A stretch of DNA of 15,190 bases from an uncultured Dialister sp. (GCA_900759415.1 CAAEVC010000071.1:1-15190); one strand, 5' to 3'; positions 1 to 7,582 are shown, numbered from the stretch's first letter. The notes: a model not told the origin generated them from the letters alone. Numbers and translations are program-made.

Positions 1-22
1 AAAATCATCTCAGAAAAAATAA

Positions 23-61
23 ATGCCAATGAAGCTCGATAAACACTAGCTCCATTGGCAT
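23..61 (-). terminator. Rho-independent terminator after the LysR gene
   Basis: Two 14-base arms (23-36 and 48-61) pair with a single mismatch around an 11-base loop. Read on the minus strand, the stem is followed by a T-rich tract (TTTATTTTTT). It lies 44 bases past the LysR stop codon, so it most likely ends that transcript. Confidence 0.8.
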
Positions 62-104
62 AAAAAAACACACAAAATGTCCTATAACCCGAAAAGGTAT
101 TGTT

Positions 105-998
105 TTATGAATTCTGTTTTGCTTTTTCCTTTTTATTACGGAAATACTCTTTCATATATTCTACGAATATTTTAACCGGTGTCGACTGGAGCATGGCGGT
201 CTTGTAGATCAGATGGCTCGGGCGGAGTATCGGTTTTCTGGATTTGTCATAAATCATTTCTCTATTGACGTGGGGTGCACATTTATAGAGGATGTCTTCC
301 GGAATGAGGGACTGTCCAAGGCCCTGGTTTACGATTTCCACGCAGGTGAGACAGTCGGAAACGGTGAGCATGAAATGGGGAGATTCGGTGAAATTCTGTC
401 TCCACCAGCGGGTACGCAGTTCGTCCAGGGATGGGTCGCTGCGGTAGCGGATTGCCGGCTGATCCGGAAGGGTATCATAGTCGATCTTCTTGGCAGAGAT
501 GAGATAAAGGGGCGCTTCTTCCAGGAGGATGTCTGCGTCCGGCCATTCCTGGTTTCCTCTCACAATCGCCAGATGAATGTCTTCTTTCTTCACCAGTTTG
601 ACCAGCTGATCACTGGTGTCGGTAGTGAGAGAGATTTCAATATCATTGTATTTATCAACAAAGCCTTTCAGGATGGCAGGCATGTGGGACTGTGCAAAGG
701 ACTGGCTGGCACCGATGCGGAGAACACCGGAGATGGAGTTCGGCTCATGGGTGACGTAGTTCTTCATGTCCTGATACTGCTGCAGTTCCTTTTCCGCAAA
801 GGAAAAGAGACGGTTTCCTGCGTCTGTAAAGTGAACCCCTTTATTGGTACGGATAAAAAGAGGACAGCCGATTTCTTTTTCCATCTGACTCAGACGATAG
901 GTCAGAGAAGGCTGTGTCATGAAAAGTCTTTTTGCTACTTTATTGATGCTTCGTTCTTCCCGAAGATAAATAAGGATCTTCCAGTCCGTATTATTCAT
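105..998 (-). CDS. LysR-family transcriptional regulator
   Basis: This 297-residue protein has the standard LysR length and layout. Residues about 5-62 form a winged helix-turn-helix (SINKVAKRLFMTQPSLTYRL is the recognition region). Residues from about 90 form the effector-binding domain, starting with GVLRIGASQS. Such proteins act in the cytoplasm as tetramers and sense a small molecule. The effector and targets cannot be read from the sequence. The ATG follows an AAGGGG ribosome site by 7 bases. The gene is monocistronic: it has its own promoter just upstream, a dyad over the expected transcription start and its own terminator. LysR regulators often control a divergent neighbour, but none is divergent here, because the upstream gene is a metallohydrolase on the same strand. 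The target is therefore elsewhere or is the gene itself. Family assignment is secure; function is unknown. Confidence 0.93.
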   Translation of the reverse strand: MNNTDWKILIYLREERSINKVAKRLFMTQPSLTYRLSQMEKEIGCPLFIRTNKGVHFTDAGNRLFSFAEKELQQYQDMKNYVTHEPNSISGVLRIGASQSFAQSHMPAILKGFVDKYNDIEISLTTDTSDQLVKLVKKEDIHLAIVRGNQEWPDADILLEEAPLYLISAKKIDYDTLPDQPAIRYRSDPSLDELRTRWWRQNFTESPHFMLTVSDCLTCVEIVNQGLGQSLIPEDILYKCAPHVNREMIYDKSRKPILRPSHLIYKTAMLQSTPVKIFVEYMKEYFRNKKEKAKQNS

Positions 999-1048
999 TG
1001 AACTACCCCTTACCTAAAATAACCCCAGAAAAGATTCAATTCTTTGTA

Positions 1049-1069
1049 AATTCTTGATATAAAAGAATT
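1049..1069. promoter_or_regulatory. Perfect dyad over the LysR transcription start, candidate autoregulatory operator
   Basis: AATTCTT (1049-1055) and AAGAATT (1063-1069) are perfect inverted arms separated by 7 bases. The dyad begins about 8 bases downstream of the extended -10 box, so it should overlap the transcription start. LysR proteins typically bind interrupted dyads of about this size and often repress their own gene. Binding here is inferred. Confidence 0.45.
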
Positions 1070-1076
1070 CTATTAC

Positions 1077-1085
1077 ATTATACCA
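1077..1085 (-). promoter_or_regulatory. Extended -10 promoter element of the LysR gene
   Basis: The minus strand reads TGGTATAAT, a perfect TATAAT with the TGn extension. I see no good -35 box at the normal distance, which is usual for extended -10 promoters. The predicted leader is about 70 bases. Confidence 0.65.
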
Positions 1086-1117
1086 CAGGTTAAGCTTTTT
1101 CTGTAGCCCCTTATAAA

Positions 1118-1141
1118 AAAACTATGATACGGAATAGTTTT
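1118..1141 (-). terminator. Weak hairpin with T tract after the metallohydrolase gene
   Basis: AAAACTAT (1118-1125) pairs with ATAGTTTT (1134-1141). On the minus strand the stem runs into TTTTTTATAA. The stem is AT-rich and short, so it may be only a partial terminator. It is the only candidate between the two genes. Confidence 0.4.
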
Positions 1142-1181
1142 CCATACGGCGCCTTTCAGTATATTTCAGGCATAGAACATT

Positions 1182-1871
1182 TTACATGAATTCCCGGGGA
1201 AGTTCATTCAGTTTCTTCCTCCGCTTGCGGTAATCGGGAAGCCATTGCTCCATGAGCGTATAGAATCGGTAATTGTGACCCTCTTCCAGCAGATGATTCA
1301 TCTCATGGACCACCACAGACTCGATTTCTTCTTCCGGTTTTGTCACAAGGTCCAGGGCAAAGGTGAATTCCCGGAGAGCTGTATTACAGCTGCCCCACCG
1401 GCTCTTCAGTTTTCTGATGGTAAAGGAAAAATTCCACAAGTCCATGGTCCTCGCCCATTTTTTCGCAAGCTTCAGAATGACTTCCTTGAGTTCTTCCTTC
1501 ATAAGTCTTTCATAGAGTGCCTTCCTGTTCTTTGTACGGGCCGTCATGGTGATATGGATTTCCTTTCCGCCGAAGGAAAATTCATTCTTCTTACCGTTTA
1601 TGAAATAGACTGGATAGGGCTTTCCAAGGAAATAATGGATTTCTCCATCTTCGTATTTATAGACTATCCGGTCTGGTATCCTTGGCAGATGGCTCATTAT
1701 CCAGTCCATTTTTGAATCCACAAACCGATAAGCCCCTTCTTCCCCGATAAATGGGGGAACCGTGACCATCACCACCTTATCTCTGGTGATGTGGATACTT
1801 TTGGACCGGACATAGGGCTTCAATGTGATTTCCAGAGGAAATGGATAGGTTTCATTGTCTTTTATAATCAT
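1182..1871 (-). CDS. YgjP/M48-type zinc-dependent metallohydrolase (DUF45)
   Basis: This 229-residue protein carries both hallmarks of the YgjP/DUF45 family. KLKSRWGSC lies at about 154-162. The zinc site is HEMNH at 189-193, with a third likely ligand His199 in the following EEGHNYRFY segment. The C-terminal LPDYRKRRKKLNE is also typical. There is no signal peptide or membrane segment, so it is cytoplasmic. Members are predicted metallopeptidases; the substrate is not established, and in several bacteria they lie beside restriction systems, which is not so here. The usual family spacing puts Leu-rich residues between the second His and the last ligand, and this protein fits. The ATG is preceded by an AAAGG site 6 bases upstream. 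It stands alone: the gap to the LysR gene holds a weak terminator and a promoter. The domain call is firm; the physiological role is not known. Confidence 0.88.
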   Translation of the reverse strand: MIIKDNETYPFPLEITLKPYVRSKSIHITRDKVVMVTVPPFIGEEGAYRFVDSKMDWIMSHLPRIPDRIVYKYEDGEIHYFLGKPYPVYFINGKKNEFSFGGKEIHITMTARTKNRKALYERLMKEELKEVILKLAKKWARTMDLWNFSFTIRKLKSRWGSCNTALREFTFALDLVTKPEEEIESVVVHEMNHLLEEGHNYRFYTLMEQWLPDYRKRRKKLNELPREFM

Positions 1872-2019
1872 AATTACCTTTCGATGTCATAAACGGTGCT
1901 AATGGTTTAAAAGGGCAGAGTCCCAAGAAGGAAAAAGACTTTGTGATTTTTTCAAATTCTGTAACCTTTACAACCTTATCATCGTTTAGCAGATATATGC
2001 AGTATTGCTTCGCTTTATC

Positions 2020-2066
2020 AATAAAAGAACAGCCTGGAGATTTGTGCTCGAAGCTGTTCTTTTATT
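2020..2066. terminator. Long perfect-stem hairpin, possible bidirectional terminator
   Basis: AATAAAAGAACAGC (2020-2033) and its exact reverse complement (2053-2066) form a 14-base-pair stem with a 19-base loop. Both strands show T-rich bases at the foot of the stem. It lies 59 bases beyond the ftsY terminator, directly next to the AT-rich core of the repeat module, so it may be a second terminator or the distal boundary of that module. Confidence 0.55.
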
Positions 2067-2123
2067 AAAAAAATCATAAATATTTTTACCGCCGCTCTGA
2101 GCTCATCGCTCATCGCTTATCGC
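2067..2123 (-). repeat. Heptad-array module downstream of ftsY
   Basis: Read on the minus strand from the ftsY terminator, the array is GCGATAA, GCGATGA, GCGATGA, GCTCAGA (2123 down to 2096). A short GC-rich bridge follows, then an AT-rich core containing ATTTATGATTTTT (2081 down to 2069). That 13-mer occurs again at 6834-6846 in the left arm of the element upstream of smc. The heptad sequence differs from the other copies but the 7-base period, polarity and position beside a hairpin are the same. Confidence 0.6.
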
Positions 2124-2124
2124 T

Positions 2125-2154
2125 GAAGAGGGTGTGATTTTTCACACCCTCTTC
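2125..2154 (-). terminator. Terminator hairpin after ftsY
   Basis: A perfect 13-base-pair stem (GAAGAGGGTGTGA and its complement) encloses a 4-base loop. It starts 4 bases past the ftsY stop codon. The T tract on the minus strand is poor (CTCTTC, then the heptad array), so termination relies on the strong stem and perhaps on the hairpin at 2020-2066. Confidence 0.7.
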
Positions 2155-2158
2155 TCCC

Positions 2159-3103
2159 TTACACCTTCGTGCTGTGTTCGAGGATATGGTCTTCTGTTTC
2201 AAAGAGTGCTTTTGCAAATTCTTCCGGATGGAAGCGGTCGAGGTCTTCTTCTCTTTCCCCTACGCCAATCCATTTGATAGGCACGTGGAGTTCTTCATGG
2301 ACAGAGAGGACTACGCCGCCTTTGGCAGTGCCGTCCAGTTTGGTAAGGACCACACCGGTGAGAGGCACGATTTCCCCGAAGTTCTTTGCCTGGCTGATAG
2401 CATTCTGACCGGTGGTGGCATCAAGGACCAGAAGGGTCTGGTGCGGTGCATCAGGAATGACCTTCTTCACTACGCGGCTGATTTTTGCCAGTTCTTCCAT
2501 GAGGTTGATCTTTGTCTGCAGTCTTCCTGCTGTATCGATGAGGACCACGTCCGCGCCTCTGGCTTTCGCTGCAGAGACAGCGTCAAATGCAACGGCTGCA
2601 GGATCTGCGCCTTCTGCATGTTTTACAATGTCCGCGCCTGTCCTTTCAGCCCAGATGGTGAGCTGTTCAGAAGCAGCGGCACGGAATGTATCAGCAGCAG
2701 CGAGAAGGACTTTCTTCCCTTCTTTGTGTAGGCGGCCGGACAGTTTTCCGATGGTGGTAGTCTTGCCTACCCCATTGACGCCGACAACCAGAATGACTTC
2801 CGGATGATGGGTATTTTCCTGATCGATGGTGGTATCTTTCAAGAGTTCCTTCACTGTCTTTTCCATGAAAGGCATGACTTCATTGGTGTGATGAATGGTG
2901 CCTTCAGTGACGCCACGGCGAATCTTGCGCATGAGATAGTCGGTGGTCCTTACGCCCAGATCGCCGGAAAGGAGTACCATTTCCAGATCTTCCAGAAATT
3001 CTTCATCAATCTGTGCATACCCGATAACTACGCTTTCAATGTTTTTGATAAGGCTTTCCTTAGTTTTGGTGAGGCCTTTTTTCAGTTTATCAAAAAATCC
3101 CAT
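2159..3103 (-). CDS. ftsY: FtsY, signal recognition particle receptor GTPase
   Basis: FtsY docks ribosome-SRP complexes at the inner membrane and hands nascent membrane proteins to the Sec translocon; it and Ffh activate each other's GTPase. At 314 residues it is a short form with only a small acidic/basic N-terminal stretch before the NG domain. The GTPase motifs are complete: G1 GVNGVGKTT (108-116), the DTFRAAA motif (138-144), DTAGR (190-194), TKLDG (254-258) and GVGE (280-283). The N-terminal GFFDKLKKGLTKTKESL helix is the usual lipid-contacting amphipathic segment. A strong GGAGG site lies 6 bases before the ATG. The gene follows smc with 49 bases between; a TGGTACAAT sequence in that gap could be a weak internal promoter, but co-transcription with smc is the simpler reading. 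Confidence 0.97.
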   Translation of the reverse strand: MGFFDKLKKGLTKTKESLIKNIESVVIGYAQIDEEFLEDLEMVLLSGDLGVRTTDYLMRKIRRGVTEGTIHHTNEVMPFMEKTVKELLKDTTIDQENTHHPEVILVVGVNGVGKTTTIGKLSGRLHKEGKKVLLAAADTFRAAASEQLTIWAERTGADIVKHAEGADPAAVAFDAVSAAKARGADVVLIDTAGRLQTKINLMEELAKISRVVKKVIPDAPHQTLLVLDATTGQNAISQAKNFGEIVPLTGVVLTKLDGTAKGGVVLSVHEELHVPIKWIGVGEREEDLDRFHPEEFAKALFETEDHILEHSTKV

Positions 3104-3152
3104 GACTTTCCTCCAAGATGTATTTATTCCATTGTACCATGGCGGTCATTCT

Positions 3153-6100
3153 TTATTCCACATAGTCTTTCATTTTGACGGTAATGAGGGATGAAATCCC
3201 CTTTTCTGCCATGGTGACCCCCTGCAGGGTATCTGCAAACTCCATGGTCTTCTTTCTGTGGGAAATGACAATGAACTGGGTCTTCTTCTTGTAATCAGCA
3301 ATCATGCGGCTGTATCTTTCTACATTGGCATCATCCAGTGCGGCATCGATTTCATCGACGAAGCAGAATGGCGCCGGCCGGTATGCCATGAAGGACATGA
3401 GAAGGGCGATGACAGTAAGCGCCCTTTCGCCGCCGGACATGAGAGTGAGAGGCTGACGCTTCTTCCCTGGGAGCTGGAGGTACATTTCCACGCCCCCTTC
3501 CAGAGGATGCTCTTCATTGGTCAGTTCCAGTCTTGCCTTGCCGCCCAGGAACATGAGCTGCATGATGCGGCCGAATTCCTGATTTACCTTCTTGAACGCA
3601 TCAGAGAACTGTTCTGTCATGGTGACATCGATATCGTGAATCACCTTTTCCAGTCCTTCTCCTGCTTTCTTCAGGTCTTCGATCTGCACTTCAAAGAACT
3701 GGCGCCGTTCCAGCTGGATCTTGTACTCTTCTTCCCCATGGGGATTGACGCTGCCCAGGTCTTCCACCTGTTTTGCCAGGTCTTCTTCCAGTTTCTTCAT
3801 ATCCTGCATAGAGCCCGAAAGTTTAAGCTCAGCAGCTTCAGCCATCGTCATATGGCTTTCTTCCATCTTCCGCTTCTCTTCTTCTTCCTGCTCTTTGAAA
3901 TAATCGATACGGCTCTTCTTCTCTGTCATTTCCCGTTTGATAGCCGAAGATTTTTCCTGAGCACTCCGCCATTTGGTTTCCCATTCTTTCTGACGGATGA
4001 GGAACTGGTCGGAATCATCCTGCATCCTGGACTGGCGCCCTGCTTCTTCCTGCCAGATTTTCTCAGCTTCGTCGAAGGAAATCTTCAATACTTCCATTTC
4101 CTTCTGGAGACGGAGAATCAATTCATCATTTTCCTTCTTATCTTCAAGGAGCTTTTTCCAGTCTTCTTCCTGTTCCTTCTTTGCCAGAGCCCGGTCTTCC
4201 TTCATCCTTCTGCCGAAGGCAAGACCTTCTTCTGCTTTTGTCAGAGAGACGTGGATGGCAAGGATGTCCTGATTCTTTATTTCCAGTGCTTCCCGGAGCT
4301 TCCTGCTCTTCTCATCTTCTCCCGGTGCGGAGATGACAGGAAGGGCAGCGAGCGCTTTTTCCAGTTCTTCTTTCCTTGCTCCTGCTTTTCTCTCTTCTTC
4401 TTCTCTTACACTTTCGTTTTCTCTTTCTCTGGCAACCAGAGATTCATATTCTTTATAAGATTTCTGAAGCCCTTCTTTCCGGGCAGAAAGGGCTGCGAGA
4501 GTTACTTTGAGGCTCTGCCATGCTTCTCTTTCCACCATCACTTCATGAGCGAGAGTATCACATTTCTTACTTTCCTCTTCCCATTTCTTCTGGGCAAGGG
4601 AAAGTTCCTTCTTCTTTTCTTCCTCCATTTTATAGAGGGATGCGATTTCCTTCTTCCGTCCGAAGAAGGTATTTTCCTTCTTCTTCATGGAACCGCCGGT
4701 GAGAGAACCGCCGGCATTGATAATCTGCCCGTCGAGGGTGACGATGCGGATGCGGTAGCCGTATTTCTTGGCTACCCTTCTGGCATCATCAAGGGTACCG
4801 GCGATAAGGGTCCTTCCCAGCAGGGAAGTGACCAGATCTTTGTACTGCGCATCACAGGAGAAAAGTTCCGATGCTATCCCTTCGATACCTGCCTCTTTCG
4901 CCGCTTCCGCTTCCCTTCCCCGATTGCCGGGATGCATGGATTCCAGCGGGAAGAAGGTGGCTCTTCCGAGCCTCTTTTCCTTCAGCCACTGGATGATTTT
5001 CCCGGCAGCTGCAGTAGTATCAGTGACGATGCAGGAAATCCAGCTTCCAAGAGCGATTTCTGCCGCTTCTGTATACTTTTCCGGCACATGGATCAGTTCG
5101 CCAAGAGCGCCATGGATATGGTCACCGAAGAGGTCCCTGTTTTCCATGATTTTCTTGGTAGAGAGGGAGAAGCTGGCATATTCCTTTTCTGCGTGTTCCA
5201 GATAATTCCTTCTGGAAATAAGGGCAGTGAGCTCTGATTCTTTCCTGTTTCTTTCATTCATCAGGGCAAACCTTGCATCTTCTGCCTGTTTCAGGAGGAG
5301 GCTGTCCTTCTTTCCCTCTTCTTCCAGAGTGAGGAATCTTTCCTTTCCCTTCTTCTCCTCTTCTTCCACTTCTTTCAGTTCACTGGAAGCATCATCCAGA
5401 GATTTTTCCTTTTCAGAAAGAGAGAGGGAGAAACCTTCCTTTTCTCTCTTGAAACGGGCAATTTCTTCTTCCAGATGGGAAATCTCCTGTTCCATTCTCT
5501 CTCTGGCAGCCATCTGCTTCCTGTCTATTTCCAGTCTTTCTGCATATTCTTCTTCTGAAAGAGCAAGGGCTTTTTCCAGTTCTTCCTTTTCTTTCTCTGC
5601 CGCTTTCTTCTTTCCGTCCCATTCTTCAAAGGATGCCAGAGCCGCTTTATATTCTTCCTCTACATTCTGGATATCTTCTTCCAGTTCTGCAGCCGCTTCT
5701 TTCAGGTCTTCTTCATCAGAAAGAAGCTCTGCTCTCTTTTCTTCGCTGTGATGGAGCGCTTCTTCCTTGACCCGGTAATCCCCCCGGAGTTCTTCTCTCC
5801 TCTTCTGGGCATCGGCAGCTTTCTCCCCTGCCTTTCTCAGATTTTCCTGGAAATCAAGGGCTTCCTTTTCAAGCTTTGCTCTTTCCGCATCAAAGGAAGA
5901 AAGGGTGGTTTCCCACTTCACATCCTCTTCTTCAAGAGCGCGGTATTCTGTTTCATAACGGGAAAGCATACGGCCGATGGAAGTCATCTTTAAAACTGCA
6001 AGAGTCGCGGTGATGGCTCTCTTCTTCTTCATCAGTTCTTTGTATACCTTTGCCTTTTCCGCTCCTTCTTTGAGGGGAATGAGCTGCTCATCAAGAAGGG

Positions 6101-6686
6101 CCATCATATCTCTGGCCCTTTCCATGTTCTCTGCTGTCTTTTCCAGTTTGCGGAGCCCTTCATTCTTCCGCATCCGGTAAAGGCTGATACCTGCCACATC
6201 TTCAAAAATGAGCCGTCTCTCTTCCGGATGAGCGGTGAGCACCTGATCCACCCGGTTCTGCCCGATAATGGCAAGGGATCCTTTTCCCAGTCCTGTATTG
6301 GCAAGCAGCTCCTGTATATCCTTCAGCCGGCAGCTTCTCTTATTGATGCGGAAATCACTGTCCCCATTTCGGAGGATCCGGCGAGTGATGGAAACTTCCG
6401 TCGTATCTAGCGGCAGTTCATGGGAAGAATTATCCAGTACAAGAGTGACTTCTGCCCCATTCTTTGCCTGTCTGGATTCTGAGCCGGAGAAAATAATATC
6501 TTCAGCCTTCTGCCCTCTGAGATTTCTTACATTCTGTTCCCCCAGTACCCAGCGGACCGCATCAGAAATATTACTCTTCCCGCATCCGTTAGGTCCCACA
6601 ATGACCGTCATGCCATTGGCAAACTCAACGGTAGTCTTATCTGCAAAGGACTTGAATCCCTGCATTGTCAAACGAAGTAACTGCAT
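3153..6686 (-). CDS. smc: SMC, chromosome condensation ATPase
   Basis: SMC works with ScpA and ScpB to compact and segregate the chromosome by loop extrusion from ParB-parS sites. The 1177 residues show the full order: N-terminal ATPase half with Walker A GPNGCGKSN (31-39); a first coiled coil from about 170 to 510, extremely rich in Glu and Lys; a hinge domain at about 520-665 with the glycine-rich INAGGSLTGGS end; a second coiled coil; and the C-terminal half with signature SGGER (1084-1088), Walker B FCFVDEID (1107-1114) and the switch His in ISHRKK (about 1143). The length is normal for bacterial SMC. The ATG has an AAAGGAG site. It is followed by ftsY, as in most Firmicutes, but rnc (RNase III), the usual upstream partner, is not upstream; a non-coding repeat element lies there instead. 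Confidence 0.97.
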   Translation of the reverse strand: MQLLRLTMQGFKSFADKTTVEFANGMTVIVGPNGCGKSNISDAVRWVLGEQNVRNLRGQKAEDIIFSGSESRQAKNGAEVTLVLDNSSHELPLDTTEVSITRRILRNGDSDFRINKRSCRLKDIQELLANTGLGKGSLAIIGQNRVDQVLTAHPEERRLIFEDVAGISLYRMRKNEGLRKLEKTAENMERARDMMALLDEQLIPLKEGAEKAKVYKELMKKKRAITATLAVLKMTSIGRMLSRYETEYRALEEEDVKWETTLSSFDAERAKLEKEALDFQENLRKAGEKAADAQKRREELRGDYRVKEEALHHSEEKRAELLSDEEDLKEAAAELEEDIQNVEEEYKAALASFEEWDGKKKAAEKEKEELEKALALSEEEYAERLEIDRKQMAARERMEQEISHLEEEIARFKREKEGFSLSLSEKEKSLDDASSELKEVEEEEKKGKERFLTLEEEGKKDSLLLKQAEDARFALMNERNRKESELTALISRRNYLEHAEKEYASFSLSTKKIMENRDLFGDHIHGALGELIHVPEKYTEAAEIALGSWISCIVTDTTAAAGKIIQWLKEKRLGRATFFPLESMHPGNRGREAEAAKEAGIEGIASELFSCDAQYKDLVTSLLGRTLIAGTLDDARRVAKKYGYRIRIVTLDGQIINAGGSLTGGSMKKKENTFFGRKKEIASLYKMEEEKKKELSLAQKKWEEESKKCDTLAHEVMVEREAWQSLKVTLAALSARKEGLQKSYKEYESLVARERENESVREEEERKAGARKEELEKALAALPVISAPGEDEKSRKLREALEIKNQDILAIHVSLTKAEEGLAFGRRMKEDRALAKKEQEEDWKKLLEDKKENDELILRLQKEMEVLKISFDEAEKIWQEEAGRQSRMQDDSDQFLIRQKEWETKWRSAQEKSSAIKREMTEKKSRIDYFKEQEEEEKRKMEESHMTMAEAAELKLSGSMQDMKKLEEDLAKQVEDLGSVNPHGEEEYKIQLERRQFFEVQIEDLKKAGEGLEKVIHDIDVTMTEQFSDAFKKVNQEFGRIMQLMFLGGKARLELTNEEHPLEGGVEMYLQLPGKKRQPLTLMSGGERALTVIALLMSFMAYRPAPFCFVDEIDAALDDANVERYSRMIADYKKKTQFIVISHRKKTMEFADTLQGVTMAEKGISSLITVKMKDYVE

Positions 6687-6721
6687 CCTTTCTCCTTTAC
6701 GTTATTCCAGATTCTTATAGT

Positions 6722-6727
6722 ATTATA
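6722..6727 (-). promoter_or_regulatory. -10 box of the smc-ftsY transcript
   Basis: The minus strand reads CCTGTATAATAC, a perfect TATAAT, 35 bases before the smc start codon. No hexamer resembling TTGACA is found 16-18 bases upstream, so the promoter may be weak or activator-dependent. Confidence 0.55.
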
Positions 6728-6763
6728 CAGGATTTTCCCACGGCCTGCTTGATTTATTAATAA

Positions 6764-6785
6764 GGGCTGTAGAAAAATACAGCCC
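6764..6785. terminator. Terminator-like hairpin between smc and the repeat element
   Basis: GGGCTGTA (6764-6771) and TACAGCCC (6778-6785) form a perfect 8-base-pair stem with a GAAAAA loop. No plus-strand gene feeds into it. On the minus strand it could stop read-through from the guaB operon before smc, with TTATTAATAAAT downstream. Its position and polarity relative to the adjacent heptads match the other three repeat modules, so it may instead be part of that repeat. Confidence 0.55.
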
Positions 6786-6792
6786 CTTTCAA

Positions 6793-6878
6793 GAGTTAAG
6801 AGTTGAGTGCCCAGATCCCCGAGGTTGTAAAGAATTTATGATTTTTATTATTAAGTCTTACGATCATCCCGCGATACC
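6793..6878 (+). repeat. Left arm of the element, with heptad array
   Basis: The heptads are GAGTTAA, GAGTTGA, GTGCCCA, GATCCCC, GAGGTTG (6793-6827), then an AT-rich core with ATTTATGATTTTT (6834-6846). It reads away from the hairpin at 6764-6785. Confidence 0.6.
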
Positions 6879-7286
6879 CGGGAAACCGTTATAAGCTATA
6901 AGCACAGAGCCATGAGCAAAGGTATCGGCTCCGCCGATGAGTAGAAAGCCTTTAGGATAGTTCATTTTACCACTGGTGCATACATCGTTACAAACTGAAC
7001 TCCTTCCGCCGGCATGCTCTGCACGGGGTTCTTCCCATACCAAAATTATGAGATTAAACCGCCAGCGCCGCCAGTGACATCAAGAAAAGGGCTACCATTG
7101 CAGCCATGAACTATATCCCCGTCGGCCGGGGCAATATCTCTTTACTCTGGTTGTCTTGCAATCTGATATCTGTTATACAGAGTCAGTATCCGCCTTCCCC
7201 CTATCGGTACCATGCGCTTGTTAACATGTTCAATCTCGGCCATATAAACTCATACAGTCCTTTAAAATAGGGCTCCCCCCTTTAAA

Positions 7287-7454
7287 GAGCACGCAGTGCT
7301 CACCAGCCGGGGTGGCAAGGGAACTGGATTTCGTAGTGAACGCAGTAAGCGAGAATCCAGTGACACGCTTCTCCATAAATCTCGTTCGACGTCCAATGGT
7401 TAGTGGAGAGTATGGCTCAGGTGGTGAGGAAGTCTTTTGCCTGTAAGGCAAAAG
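7287..7454. other. Series of three hairpins inside the element
   Basis: Three local inverted repeats follow each other: GAGCAC/GTGCTC (7287-7301); ACTGGATT/AATCCAGT (7323-7330 with 7354-7361); and a perfect 9-base-pair CTTTTGCCT/AGGCAAAAG with a 3-base loop (7434-7454). The density suggests a structured RNA or a decayed repeat. No known RNA family is recognised, and the transcribed strand is not known. Confidence 0.4.
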
Positions 7455-7486
7455 AAAGGGGGAAAACCGCACTTTGAAGCACTAAA

Positions 7487-7577
7487 GGTATCGCGCCGTT
7501 ATCCGTACAAACTTTATAATTTAAAAATCCAAATGTTTTTTACCACCTCGGGGCTCTCTGCGCTCAACTCTCAACTC
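7487..7577 (-). repeat. Right arm of the element, with heptad array
   Basis: On the minus strand the heptads are GAGTTGA, GAGTTGA, GCGCAGA, GAGCCCC, GAGGTGG (7577 down to 7543), followed by an AT-rich core ending in GGATTTTTAA. It reads away from the terminator at 7583-7612, in the opposite direction to the left arm. Confidence 0.6.
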
Positions 7578-7582
7578 TAAGA

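Larger units (their letters stand above)
1872..2158. other. Hairpin-rich gap between the metallohydrolase and ftsY
   Basis: From right to left it holds the ftsY terminator, a heptad-repeat array, an AT-rich core and a long perfect-stem hairpin. Beyond that are about 150 bases that must contain the metallohydrolase promoter, for which I see no convincing -35/-10 pair. A minus-strand open frame (1852-2061) crosses the gap without a usable start codon and is not called as a gene. Confidence 0.6.
6792..7580. repeat. Element of about 790 bp bounded by long imperfect inverted repeats
   Basis: The left arm (6793-6847) and the reverse complement of the right arm (7577-7522) match at 45 of 55 aligned positions with one gap, by my hand alignment. 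Weaker similarity continues inward to CGCGATACC, giving arms of about 85-90 bases (6793-6878 and 7487-7577). Each arm starts with heptad repeats. No transposase or maturase is encoded, so if it is mobile it is non-autonomous. No obvious target-site duplication is seen, as hairpins abut both ends. Confidence 0.6.

Noticed and set aside
2096..2123. CRISPR array
   Set aside because: The repeats are only 7 bases with no spacers, and no cas gene is present.
3258..5237. 659-codon open frame on the plus strand opposite smc
   Set aside because: It is the antisense of the Glu/Lys-rich coiled coil: GAA, GAG, AAG and AAA reverse to Phe, Leu and Ser codons and rarely to stops. The translation is a low-complexity F/L/S string with no motif.
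7106..7270. 54-codon plus-strand frame inside the element
   Set aside because: It overlaps the minus-strand tiny frames, lacks a ribosome binding site and matches no motif I know.
7230..7472. 80-codon minus-strand frame in the gap upstream of smc
   Set aside because: It spans the hairpin series in the element, has no convincing ribosome site, and reads as low-complexity Ser/Thr/Pro text. It is more likely a chance frame in a repeat.
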